Assembly: GCA_030762895.1 (NCBI GenBank)
Contig: CM061067.1
Location: 55,028,200 to 55,092,199 of the forward strand
Reading direction: 5' to 3'
DNA length: 64,000 nt
From: Sophora flavescens
Lineage: Eukaryota; Streptophyta; Magnoliopsida; Fabales; Fabaceae
Shown: positions 23,684 to 34,535 of the stretch, piece after piece
Layout of the letters: each line of letters opens with the position of its first letter
Position numbering within the stretch: the first letter of the stretch is position 1
Made by a program: the position numbers and the translations under genes
The notes under the pieces: model-generated
Database searches by the model: none
Told to the model about the DNA's origin: nothing
What the model saw: only the letters and a program-made list of their open reading frames with translations

Positions 23684-25090
23684 AACCATTCCCCACTACA
23701 AAACCACAAAACCAATTAAACACAATAGATCATAGACACTCCTGTAGCAACTTGAGCGTTCGGACAATTACTCCAAAAATTTTATTTGGACACTTGTTTT
23801 TTTATATCGGGCCCCCAACTTGTATATTCCGACGGTCACTCCTAAACGTTAACATATGGGATAAGATATGTTACTGATAACCCGTTCGATCCCAACCATT
23901 CAATATTATATTAATATATAACTGATATTGGAAATTGATGGTTCACGGATGAATCACCTATTTGCTTATTCACATTAGACCTCATCATTTTTCATATTTG
24001 TTTTAGCAATGGAAAGTAGTTGAAAACTCTGTCTCGTCAAGCAAAGGGTATGTGTCTAATTAGTTGTGGTCATACCAAAAGCATTGGGTTTTTGGCTGAG
24101 ATCTGACGCACCAAAATTAATAAAGTAATGTGTGTTACATTAACTGTAATTTTATTGCGTTATTTTTTTTTATAAGACATATTTTAATAATTTTAAAAAA
24201 GTAAAGTGAGAAATAAAATCATTCAATATTTGACATAAGAAGTACGAAATCATTTTCAGACATAAAAATTAAAAGATACCTATAAATAAAATTTGTAAAT
24301 AAAAGTTATTTTTTTTTGGCTAAAAGCCCGCCTACCAAAAAGAAACAACTACATAGAAAATTGAAAACTTTATTCTTATATATAGGAATGCAAAAATATT
24401 TCAAAAAATATACTTTAAAAGAATAAAGTAATGAAAAAGAATAACTTTATAATGGCTGTTGAGTCTTCTTTTTACTGTTTGCTTAGTTGTCAGCTTAACC
24501 GTGATTTGGGGGTTAAATTAGTTTTTTATTGGTCATTTGTTGAAGATGATAGCTTAACTAGACTATTAACCATCATTTCTTTCTTTGTAGGATAAACTTT
24601 ATTTTCAGTCAAATAAACAAAGCTAACAAAATAGGAAGGGACGCAAAGCTTGAAGCTAAGATAGATATAGATAGGGGCGTAAAGCTTGAAGCCATAGGAT
24701 ATGATGAAACTAATGCTAAGATAGATACAATATTATCTTCCATTTCCTTTTCTTTTACATCAAAATGAAACACTCTACTCTTCGATCTCTCCTTCTCTCA
24801 TTTCGTCCCCCTGCACTTTTCTTCTCCGGCTTGCCATTGATGTTGGTGACTGATGGTGTGGCTGGTTGCCGGGAAGATCGCCGACGATGTCGATGGTGGA
24901 AGGGATCTGATGCAGATCTGTTATTGGGACACACACAAAGAAGCTAGAAGATTGTTGTGAATAGGGTGGTCATCTGTTCGATGTTGGTGGGTATGTGATT
25001 TTTTCTATTTTCTCTTCATCATTACTAAAGTTATGATTTTTTTTTTTTGAAATGGGTATGTGATTTTTTTCCTCCTCCTTTCCTTCAACC
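23684..25090. other. AT-rich intergenic stretch
   Basis: No supported gene. A short imperfect direct repeat of gcttgaagctaagatagata words lies at about 24650-24730. The open frame at 24765-24947 (plus) has no recognised domain. Confidence 0.45.
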
Positions 25091-25442
25091 CTATTCCCTT
25101 CTTCAACCATATGGCGTTAAATCTTTCATGTTTTGGGATTTCAATATTATAAAACTATGAGAATCTACAAGCCAAGGTTAGTTTGTCTTTTCCTCAATTT
25201 TTTCAAAAGTTACATATACATATTTATTCTCTTGGTATTTCATTCTAAATATTTCTTCATCTTCTTTGATACACAAGTTCTATTTTGTACTAGGTCTTAA
25301 ATTAAACAATGTCATTTTTGTGTGTGAATATGATGATGTGCCAAAGCAGAGACTTAAATTAAAAAATATTGGTGAGTCCATCTTCCACATTGATCTTACA
25401 ATGGGCTCTATTTCAAAGTCTTTTTGCTTGCATAGTAGATCC
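25091..25442 (+). repeat. Local duplication copy C1, left part
   Basis: This part matches 30660-31011 in the same orientation with few differences. The match continues after the CACTA element at 28724-29281, against 31010-31566. Copy C1 is thus one duplicated unit of about 0.9 kb split by the transposon. Its content is unidentified; gene-like splice motifs occur but no protein is recognised. Confidence 0.9.
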
Positions 25443-26369
25443 CACTAGTGCAATAAGTGCTTTTTACGTCAGTTAAAATTGATTTTTTACGTTAGAATAC
25501 TGACTGACGTAAATACAACTGACGTTAATAGTTAATATTTTAACGTCAGCAGAGCAACATGCACTCAAAACCAAAAATAGAGACATTCCAAACAACTCAA
25601 ACTCACGGTTTAAAGTTACAACTACTGAGACTACAGTTTCAACATACACTCAAAACCAAAAATAGAGACATTCCAAACAACTCAAACTCACAGTTTCAAG
25701 TTTCAACTACTGAGACTACAGTTTCAAACCAGCAGAGCAACATGCATGCACTCAAAACCGTGAATAAAAAAATGTGCCCTAATTAAAGACTCACCAGAAA
25801 TAGGCGCTCGCGTGGTGGTGGGGGGGAAGCTCGAGTGGTGGCCAACGTTCGATGTGGTTACTAAAGCAGAGGGACAAGGAGAGTTAGTGCGCGGGAGGGC
25901 CAGGGGAAAGAGAGATGTCAAGTTATTGCAAAGAATGAGCGGGAAAGACAGAGTTAGGGGTTAAGAGTGTACCTCACGGTGGTGGCGAAGAAGCCCTCGC
26001 GGTGGTTGCGGTGGAGATGAGCTCGCGATTAGGGCAGAGTGAGAGCGAGAGTGAGGGTTGAGCGTGATGAAAAGAGAAAATACGTACAGAGAAGTGGAGA
26101 AGGCGCGCGGGGGTAAACGTTATAATTAAAATAAAACAACATTTTACATCAGTTTTTGGTAAAACCTGACGTTGAAGATCATATATTTAACGTCAGTTGT
26201 CTTAATAAACGGACGTTAAAAACTCTCACACTTATTACGTCAGTTGTTAGTAATAACTGACGTTAAAGGTCATATATTTAACGTAAGTTGTATTAAGAAA
26301 CTAACGTTAAAAACACTCACAACTTCTTACATCAGTTGTATTACACAACGGACGTTAAAGGTTTATTAG

Positions 26370-26670
26370 TTTCTGCAAAAACATTCATTCCCTTGACTAC
26401 TGTGCTACTTACCCATTCATCTTTGTACCCAATCCTCTTAATGAGCATTAAGTTTATAGATAAGTTTTCAAGAAAATCATAATAACTTAGTAACTTCATC
26501 CACTGCTCCTATAAATAGCTTCCTTCCATCCTTTTAATTAATTTTCTGCTTCACAATATGGCTCTGCCGTGGAGATTAACTTCATCACTCTTTCTTCCTA
26601 TTCCTAGACTCAAAGGTCTTTGTCTTAATGGTCAAACAACTTCTGAGTTTGAGTAAATAACATTACATGG
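26370..26670 (+). other. Captured promoter and short first exon, copy 1
   Basis: A TATAAATA box at 26510-26517 precedes an ATG at 26558. The ATG opens a 32-codon frame ending at 26656, starting MALPWRLTSSLFLPIPRLKG. The same arrangement recurs at 27545-27840. The spacing from TATA box to ATG and the lack of similarity to the CACTA ends suggest a host gene's promoter and first exon picked up by the element. The donor gene is not recognised. The frame may be the start of a longer spliced product. Confidence 0.5.
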
Positions 26671-27544
26671 ATATTAAGGTTGGGTGAATCACGTAATGTG
26701 ATTCTCTCACTTTATTTCATCCCCATCATCCCTTTCACTTTGCTTTGGAAGCAAGTGATTGTGGATTCAAGATGATGCATCAAGGAACTCCACTGAAGAA
26801 GAAAGATGCAAAGACCCATTTCACTTTGCTTTCGCTGCTAGTGACTGAGGATTTACTTTGCATCTTGGAATTCAAGTGAGGGAGGTGATGCATCCATTGG
26901 AGTTTCTGATGACAGGACTGAGAAGAAAATGATGTTGATGCAGAAACTTTTTTTTATATTTTAGGGCTATGTTGCAGAAATTTTTTATCTTTTAATCATG
27001 TAATTTTAACTTATGAATCGCTTCAATGTCATACGATTTGATTATACATATAACTTGTTTTATGTTAAGTGTTTATTTATTTTAATTTGCACAATAATTT
27101 GTTTACTAATTCAAGCTAATTAATAAAAATTAAAAATAAACTTGTATAAAAAAAGGTTTAGAAATAAACTGCAGTACTATATGGAGTGATCTGCGTTAAG
27201 AGGGACAACAGGGACATGACAACCAATGAAATGAGTTTCATAATTATTTACGTCGATTATTTATAGAACTCGACGCAAATAGTTTACCCACCACCTCATT
27301 TTTAACGTCAACTTAATTGATGACTGCCAAGTTTCCGTATATTAATTACATTATTTCCAATATTCATTACTCGCGTTTATAATATATAGGATTATTTACG
27401 TCAGCTATTTATTTAATCGAAGTAAAAATCAAACTTTTAACGTCGGTTGTATAAAAAAGCGGCGTTAACAATTAATATTTTTATTTGAAAAACACTTTTA
27501 ACGCCGCTTTTTTAAAAAAACTGACGTTAAAAGTGTATAGATAT

Positions 27545-27840
27545 CTGCAAAAACATTCATTCCTTTGACTGTACTGTGCTACTTACCCATGCACCTTGTA
27601 ACTCAATCCTCTTAATGAGCATTAAGTTTATAGGTTAGTTTTCAACAAAATCAAAATAGCTTAGTAACTTCATCCCCTGCTCCTATAAATAGCTTACTTC
27701 CATCCTTTTAATTTTCTGCTTCACAATATGGCTCTGCCGTGGAGATTAACTTCATCACTCTTTCTTCCTATTCCTAGACTCAAAGGTCTTTGTCTTAATG
27801 GTCAAATAACTTCTGAGTTTGAGTAAATTACATTACATGG
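27545..27840 (+). other. Captured promoter and short first exon, copy 2
   Basis: This is a direct repeat of 26370-26670 with small indels. TATAAATA is at 27684-27691, the ATG at 27728 and the stop at 27824-27826. The 32-residue frame keeps the same length, and its peptide is the same up to a change near the end. Sequence after the two copies differs, so the duplication covers the promoter, exon 1 and a little beyond. Confidence 0.5.
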
Positions 27841-28723
27841 GTGATAAGTCTGAATAAATTACATTATGTGAGTTGCTCACCTTATCACCTTCCGGAGAAT
27901 CAGCTGCTGGAGGGCTAATCAGGTGCTCGGGGGTCACAGTTCCAAAACCTCAGCTTTGGCAGCAAGTGACCGTCTTGTAAGTCTCTGGAACCACTGCCTT
28001 TGCTTGAAACAGATCTAGTGCACCTGTTTTTGCCTCTCTCTTGAGCTCTCTCATGCCCCCCAGTTTTCCGAGGTCTTCGGAGTATATATAGTTTTCCCTT
28101 TGGCATATTTCATAAAACTCTCTGATGGGATGTAGCTTTAATCTTTAGGATTTTAAACCCTTTCAATGTAACTTTTTATAGGATTTAAAACCCTTTCAAT
28201 GTAACTTTTTATAGGATTTTAAACCCTTTCAATCTTCTGTATCGATCAGTCTGTATTACACTTCATGAATGAGATCCGGTTTGGGTTATTGATTCAACTT
28301 ATACTTCGCACATATATTTTAGTTTTCAAAATAGAAACACAAAACATCAAAGCAATTCATGTGAAACTGAAACTTTGAGGAAGGCAATGCGGAAGGAATC
28401 GTATACTAGATAAAAAAAATTATTAAAATAACCTTTAACGTCTGTTGATGTAGGGACTGACGTTAAAAGTGAAGAGACTTACTTCTAACGTCAGTTCTTT
28501 ATCGAACTGACGTTAAAATGTTCACTTTTAATGTCAGTTCTTTATTGAACTGACGTTAAAAGTGAGTCACTTCACTTTTAACGTCAGTCATTAAAACAAC
28601 TGACGTTAAAATTGAATTAATGAAGTCTGATATTTACAAAACTGCCACCGCCTCCTTTTTAACGTCTAGCTTTTGGTTAACTGACGTAAACCTTTACCGT
28701 CTAATATATATTTTCCACTAGTG

Positions 28724-29281
28724 TCCTTTCCTGTTTGCCTTTTTACTTGCATTGTTGATTCTTTCCTCTTTGGTTTTCTTGGACATGAATTTAATGTGTT
28801 GTTTATTTTATTGCACCTTTTCACAGATTCCTTTATGTTTCACATTTACTATGTGGGCCTGATTTATCAGTATGGGTTTGGCATGAAAATTTATTAATCT
28901 TCTACAACAATTAGTTGAGATACTTTGTAAGTTTCTTGCTGAAAGAGGTGATTGTTGTTCAAGTTTTGTATTTTTTATTCTTTTGATTTTTTTTTAATTA
29001 TTTTCTTTTGCATATTACAGGGAGAAAAGCCTATTCGCTATTGGCTTTCATCCTTGAAACAAACTTGAGTTTGAAGTTGTTCTAAAGGATATTTAATCTA
29101 ATAGGTAGTATAGAAATGACTAGCATATGGTGGTTGTGTTGTCCCTCCAAATCAATTTTCATATATAATTGTTTCTAGAATTGAGACATGGTTCTTTGGC
29201 CACACCCTTTAGTTTTTTGTGTTATGTGGCACAGCACAAAGTCTCATACACCAAACACCCATTTACACACTCTTCTCTGCA
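28724..29281 (+). repeat. Local duplication copy C1, right part
   Basis: This part continues copy C1 after the CACTA insertion and matches 31010-31566. The match ends abruptly after cacactcttctctgca. Confidence 0.9.
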
Positions 29282-29657
29282 CAAGTCATGAATTTTTGTT
29301 TTCCTCAAAGTCAACACTAACAGAAAGAAATTTCACAACATCTTTGGTGGTGCTATTTTAACATAATATAAGGTATACAATGCTTGGACTCGTGCAAAGA
29401 ATTACCCGTCCAAAGGTTATTTAAACTGTTTATAATTTAATTGATAAGTAGACTGGTTTTTCCTTAGTGGACGAGGCCATAAATGAATACCTAAATAACT
29501 TGATAAGAACAGTAAGTCCAAAGAGTTGAAAATAAGCGCGTCCATCTTGTCACGTCAGCAGACGAGTGTTATTCTTGTAACTCAAGTATACATCCATAAT
29601 GCCTAACTAAAATTCAGTAGACGTTCATAGTGCCACGTCACTCGACGGATTTTCTCT

Positions 29658-29756
29658 TAAGGGCTTAGCAAGTCTAAAGACTTGTGTGGACGAGCGCTTC
29701 TGTCACTTGTGTGGACGAGCGCTTCTGTCACGGACGAGCGCTTCTACCACATCATT
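29658..29756 (+). repeat. Inverted repeat arm with tgtggacgagcgcttctgtc units
   Basis: This arm begins taagggcttagcaagtc and carries three tandem copies of a gtggacgagcgcttct unit. A reverse-complement copy lies at 33556-33659. The two arms bracket about 4 kb, including duplication copy C2 and a gene-like fragment. They may be terminal repeats of an unclassified element or two independent insertions of one family. Confidence 0.6.
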
Positions 29757-29933
29757 TTATAGCAAAGTTCTTATGTGGTTAGACTGTTAGTGGGTATTGG
29801 ACGATACTGCTATGGTTGTGTCAACTATGTTTTTTTGTGTCAGGAATGACTACACTCTTGCATAAACCCTTTGTGACTTGCATACACTTTAGCATAAACT
29901 CTTCAATTGGTATGTTTACATATGTTCTAAGCC

Positions 29934-30520
29934 ATGGAATTGGAATCATTTGACGATTCTGATTTCTCTTTAGATGAGAGTGTTGATTTTGACTCACCTG
30001 AAAAGCGATCACTAATGTCGAGGTTTGTGTGCAAAAACCATGTAAGATTTAGATAGACTGCATCAATTTGTGCCATGATTTTGACTTGATCTTACAAGGT
30101 AGTTTCATTTGAGTTTCGGTGTTCACCTAAGTTGTTGTCTATTAGGATTGAAGGACAAACTCAGCCTTCCCCCTTGACTAAGAAACATAAGTTCCATGTA
30201 AGCATTAACCTATTGGTTACTTTGCTGGATTTTTGGATTTCAAGTTCAAAACTTGAATTTTCTCCGTTACGATCTCGCTTACCACATAATGGATCATCAT
30301 TGGTTTCATTCTATGGTTGTTTATTTTATTTTTGTTTGCCTTTGATCAGGAGAGAGCCATGTGCAGGATAGTGGTGATTTTATGGCTTTATTGTTTTAAT
30401 AAACATGTGCAGGATGTAAGTGTCAACTTTTGTTATCCCTTTTTTACATTATTGAAAAGCTTTTTTGTAGGGTGTTTCAATGGTGGGGAAGAGATATGTC
30501 TACTTGGCCAACTGATAGAG
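29934..30520 (+). other. Possible multi-exon gene fragment, unidentified
   Basis: An ATG at 29934 opens an acidic exon (29934-30022, rich in D/E/S) ending at a GT donor. A second exon (30146-30197) follows a good acceptor and ends before GTAAGC. The join keeps frame. A third possible exon starts at 30350 after tttgatcag, and a fourth near 30470 after ttttttgtag. I recognise no domain. The splice signals are plausible but common in AT-rich DNA, so this may be chance or a transposon-captured fragment. Confidence 0.25.
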
Positions 30521-30659
30521 AGGGGTTGCCCAAGGTAATGGAAAGAGGATACGAGCACTATAAGTTTTGTCTTATGTTTTGTATTCAGTATTATAATTAC
30601 TAAAGCGAACATTTTCTGCTCAGTCTTCTTTGTTAAATAGACAAAGAAAATCAGTTCTT

Positions 30660-31566
30660 TATCCCTTTCTTCAACCATATGGCGTTAAAACTTTCATATT
30701 TTGGGATTTCAATATTATAAAACTATGAGAATCTACAAGCCAAGGTTAGTTTGTCTTTTCCTCAATTTTTTCAAAAGTTACATATACATATTTATTCTCT
30801 CAGTATTTCATTCTAAATATTTCTTCATCTTCTTTGATACACAAGTTCTATTTTGTACTATGTCTTAAATTAAACAATGCCATTTTTGTGTGTGAATATG
30901 ATGATGTGCCAAAGCAGAAACTTAGATTAAAAAATATTGGTGAGTCCATCTTCCACATTGATCTTACAATGGGCTCTATTTCGAAGTCTTTTTGCTTGCA
31001 TAGTTGATCCTTTCCTGTTTATCTTTTTACTTGCATAGTTGATTCTTTTCTCTTTGGTTTTCTTGGACATGAATTTAATGTGTTGTTTATTTTATTGCAC
31101 CTTTTCACAGATTCCTTTATGTTTCACATTTACTATGTGGGTCTGATTTATCAGTATGGGTTTGGCATGACAATTTATTAATCTTTTACAACAATTAGTT
31201 GACATACTTTATAAGTTTCTTGCTGAAAGAGGTGATTGTTGTTCAAGTTTTGTATTTTTTATTCTTTTGAATTTTTTTTACTTATTTTCTTTTGCATATG
31301 ACAGGGAGAAAATCCTACTCGCTATTGGCTTTCATCCTTGAAACAAACTTGGGTTTGAGGTTGTTCTAAAGGATGTTTAATCTAATAGGTAGTATAGAAA
31401 TGACTAGCATATGGTTGTTGTGTTGTCCCTCCAAATCAATTTTCATATATAATTGTTTCAAGAATTGAGACATGGTTCTTTGGCCACACCCTTTAGTTTT
31501 TTGTGTTATGTGGCACAACGACAAAGTCTCATACACCAAACACCCATTTACACACTCTTCTCTGCA
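30660..31566 (+). repeat. Local duplication copy C2 (uninterrupted)
   Basis: C2 is the same-orientation paralogue of 25091-25442 plus 28724-29281. It has no CACTA element and keeps a single TCC at the target position, which makes it the empty site for that insertion. Confidence 0.9.
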
Positions 31567-32358
31567 GCTAACCATTACCCCATGTCACTGCCTATCATTC
31601 GCTAAGGTTTATTGTTCACTGCCTATCATTCTCTAAGATTTATGGTGCTAACTGTATTCTATCATCATAGCAATGAATCTTCTCTCTTTTGGTTTTTATA
31701 TAATCTTTCTTTGTGGTTCTTGCAGACTTTACCTCCCCAAATCCTAGGACTGTTGTGAGTCGATTGACTTGACAAGACTTGTGATGGCTCGTGTGAAAGG
31801 AAGCAACAAGAGAAGAAGGACATAGAAGAATGTTTCTGCTGCTGCTTTTGGAACTTCGGAGAAAGAGGGACCTTCGGATCGGGTGGGTGAGTTGTCAAAG
31901 TGGACGAATGGTATATTTTTCTTTGAGTTTTTACTGTATTCAATTCCTTTGATATTTTCTCTTTCGTTTTAAGTCCGATGTTGCTTTTGCTGATGAATCT
32001 TGCTATGATGAATGCCTTTGGTTTTCATCTCTATTTTACAAGATCTCGGTTTTGTTCCTTTTGCCTTCGAAATTGTATATTCACTGTGTGTATTCAGCCA
32101 AATGCATTTTGATAAATAAGCTAAGGATCCCTGAATTTACTTTCAACTTGCCTTTCTTTCTGATCGTGTTATCTTAACAATCAAAGAATGTTTAATCAGA
32201 TCAGTATAATCAAACTTGAACTAGTGGGTGCATTGTATATAGTACATTGAAAATATTTTGTGAATAACCATTATCGGCAACTTCAGGATAATTTTGATTT
32301 TTATGGATTTGGATTCCCTGTAGTTGCTTATATTATGATTTGGACTTGTATCTTAAAT

Positions 32359-32414
<56 letters not shown>

Positions 32415-33129
32415 TGGACACCAAAAGTGTGTTCATTTATCATTACTCCATATATATTCAGAGAAATGATAAGTTGACAACCCAAACCAATAACTGACTA
32501 GTGGTAACCCTGACTATGATTTGGTGGTGCGATCGCACAGGGTCCCATTTTTTCGGGGGCACCTATTTTTTTTTACTTGGTATATATATATATATATATT
32601 AATGTATATATTAAAATAAAAAATATATAGTTAAATTGTTTACTTAAGAGCCCAATTGTCTTTTAAAATCAAGGTATAAAACTTAACACAAGTCGTATCT
32701 TATGATGTAACTCTTTCCAATGTATTTCATTGGTACGTGTATTTTAGTCTTTTGTTTCTTATATTGTAGATCAGAGGGAGTATAACGCAGCCAATATAGT
32801 TAATTCAGTTCTAAAATTTTGATGTTGACTATATCAGGGAATAAAGGTTATATTAAAGTATTAAGAAAGCTGGTAGACAAATAAGTTTGTATTTTTTTAC
32901 CAAAATAAACTTATTTCATTTGAATAGCAAAAATGTCAGCTATATATTGGGCAATATAATCAAAAATATGAAAATAAGCAAGAGTGTAGCCACCATAGCA
33001 AGAGTGTGAAATAAATATCAATTATTTGAAATAAATTCATCATGGACCATATTGCATTAAATCATATTCAAGGTAGTAAAGATATATAGCTGTCTACTTA
33101 GTTTTAAGAACGCATCTATACAAGATTTT
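31567..33129. other. Intergenic stretch with microsatellites
   Basis: No supported gene. A short plus frame from an ATG at 31783, rich in K/R and ending within about 13 codons, follows an acceptor-like ttcttgcag and may be an exon fragment. A (GT)n tract lies at 32361-32403 and an (AT)n tract at about 32581-32600. The rest is AT-rich. Confidence 0.4.
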
Positions 33130-33134
33130 ATTCT

Positions 33135-33541
33135 TGTAACACCCGGGAGCCGACGAGGGCGGGGAGTGGTCGCCAGTGCAAGAAGGCATGGACAAGGAGC
33201 GGCTCCTGGCAGGCTTCTAGGCGGAGGGACACATGAATGAACCGATTACACACCCGAATGAGAGGGATCCTGAGACTGTGTAGGTATGGGACTATACAGT
33301 TGAGGAAGGCTTATATGAATTGATTGGTACTACCTATACTAACAAGATGCATCTTCTTTTCGGTAGCCCATCACTTAAGAACTCCATAGTTAAGCGAGCT
33401 TGACTTGAAGCAATTCTGGGATGGGAGACCTCCTAGAAAGTTTTCCCAGGAAGTGTGTGAGTGAGGACAAAGCACGCTGAAAAGACCCGTGTTGGTTTGT
33501 GGGGACAGTCGTCAATCCATAAAGCAGCCAGGGATGTTACA
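33135..33541 (+). mobile_element. Cassandra-type (TRIM) solo LTR
   Basis: The unit starts TGTAACACCCGGGAGCCG and ends GGATGTTACA, so it has TG...CA ends and is 407 bp long. It is flanked by a perfect 5-bp duplication ATTCT (33130-33134 and 33542-33546). It contains a 5S rRNA-like domain, which is diagnostic of Cassandra elements, small non-coding LTR elements known across vascular plants. There is no internal domain or second LTR, so it is a solo LTR. It interrupts sequence related to the inverted repeat arm beginning at 33556. Confidence 0.9.
33366..33447 (+). ncRNA. 5S rRNA-like domain within Cassandra LTR
   Basis: The order of internal pol III promoter parts matches plant 5S genes: box A-like AGTTAAGCGAGCTTG (33388-33402), an intermediate element CTGGGATGGG (33416-33425) and a box C-like GGGAGACCTCCTAGAAAG (33423-33440). 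Several bases differ from the 5S consensus as I recall it, and the first part of the 5S sequence is poorly conserved. It is therefore a 5S-derived promoter or RNA domain of the element and not a ribosomal 5S gene. Confidence 0.8.
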
Positions 33542-33555
33542 ATTCTACTCGTCCA

Positions 33556-33659
33556 CTGATGTAGTAGAAGCGCTCGTCCACTAAAGTGACAGAAGCGCTC
33601 GTCCACACAAATGACAAAAACGCTCGTCCACACAAGTCTTTGGACTTGCTAAGCCCTTA
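33556..33659 (-). repeat. Inverted repeat arm, partner of 29658-29756
   Basis: The reverse complement reads taagggcttagcaagtcc followed by tandem gtggacgagcgcttct units, matching the arm at 29658-29756. The inner side abuts the Cassandra insertion. Confidence 0.6.
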
Positions 33660-34333
33660 TTTAGTTCAGGGCATGAAATTTATGATAGGTTATTAGTGTA
33701 AAAGATTTTAAATGGTTATTCATTAATACTTTGATATGTGTATGCTTATTTTAGTAATTTTAAAAAATAACTATAATGTAAATTTGACAAAATAATATTG
33801 GATGTCGGTGTATAAATTGTTTAATTTGATCGTACATATAAATTAAATACATAAAATAAAATATAATCCAAAATATAAGTAATAACTATAGTTAATCATT
33901 TAATTATATTTTATAATTGTTTATTTAAATAAACAATTGTCCCATGCGAATGAATGTGGTAAACATAATACCATGAAATAGTCATTTGGTTTGATTTATA
34001 GGTTTAATATTTTGAAGCATTATAAATTGCAAAAAAAAAAAAAGAGATTTTCAAGGATTTGAAGGGTTAGATTTTAAATTTGTAGAAGAGAAACAGAACT
34101 AACAACTGATATACTAACATGAAAAATACATAATCAATCAACTTTATGTTGAAACTTAAAGTTAGAAAGACGGGAAAAGGGACTTAAAGTTAGAAACAAG
34201 GGAAAAAGGAAATAAAATAAACATTTCATTATGTTGAGTACTATTTTATTCACTAAATTAAATTTCTCTAATTTGGGGTGTTTCCAATTAACACATATAT
34301 ACTATTGAACTATTGAATATTGAAGAGGTGTGG
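33660..34333. other. AT-rich spacer, nothing recognised
   Basis: AT-rich sequence without a supported gene, terminal repeat or RNA gene. Confidence 0.5.
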
Positions 34334-34342
34334 TAACTCATT

Positions 34343-34526
34343 GAGTTTAATTGATATGTATTGTCAGTGTAAATAATTTTTTACACTGTCAACCAATAAT
34401 AAATCATCACATCATTGAAAATCTTTTATTCTTATCCAAATCACCTTAAAAGTCATTCATAACATGATTTGTGATTGGTTGACAATGATAAAAACTTTAT
34501 ACTGACAGTGTATATCAATTAAACTC
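34343..34526. mobile_element. Mutator-type MITE, 184 bp, perfect 9-bp target duplication
   Basis: The ends are GAGTTTAATTGATAT and its reverse complement ATATCAATTAAACTC, and the inverted similarity continues inward (tgtcagtgtaaa / tttatactgaca). The flanks carry a perfect direct repeat TAACTCATT (34334-34342 and 34527-34535). It has no coding capacity. A degenerate relative seems to lie in both copies of the large duplication near 3850-3990. Confidence 0.92.
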
Positions 34527-34535
34527 TAACTCATT

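Larger units (their letters stand above)
25443..28723. mobile_element. Non-autonomous CACTA element, 3.28 kb, exact borders
   Basis: The element starts CACTAGTGCAATAAG and ends ...CCACTAGTG, with a 3-bp duplication TCC (25440-25442 and 28724-28726). The paralogous site at about 31010 in copy C2 is empty and carries a single TCC. Subterminal regions (25470-25555, 26140-26350, 28430-28700) are packed with AACGTCAGTT / AACTGACGTT motifs in both orientations. No transposase is encoded. Inside is an 85-bp tandem duplication (from 25562 and 25647), a duplicated promoter-plus-exon cassette, and a 33-34-bp tandem repeat at 28144-28235. Confidence 0.93.

Noticed and set aside
32260..32469. Open frame with a Cys-Val run
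   Set aside because: It is a translation of the (GT)n microsatellite at 32361-32403.
33366..33447. A functional 5S rRNA gene
   Set aside because: Only part of the 5S sequence is conserved, and it sits inside an LTR with TG...CA ends and a target duplication.
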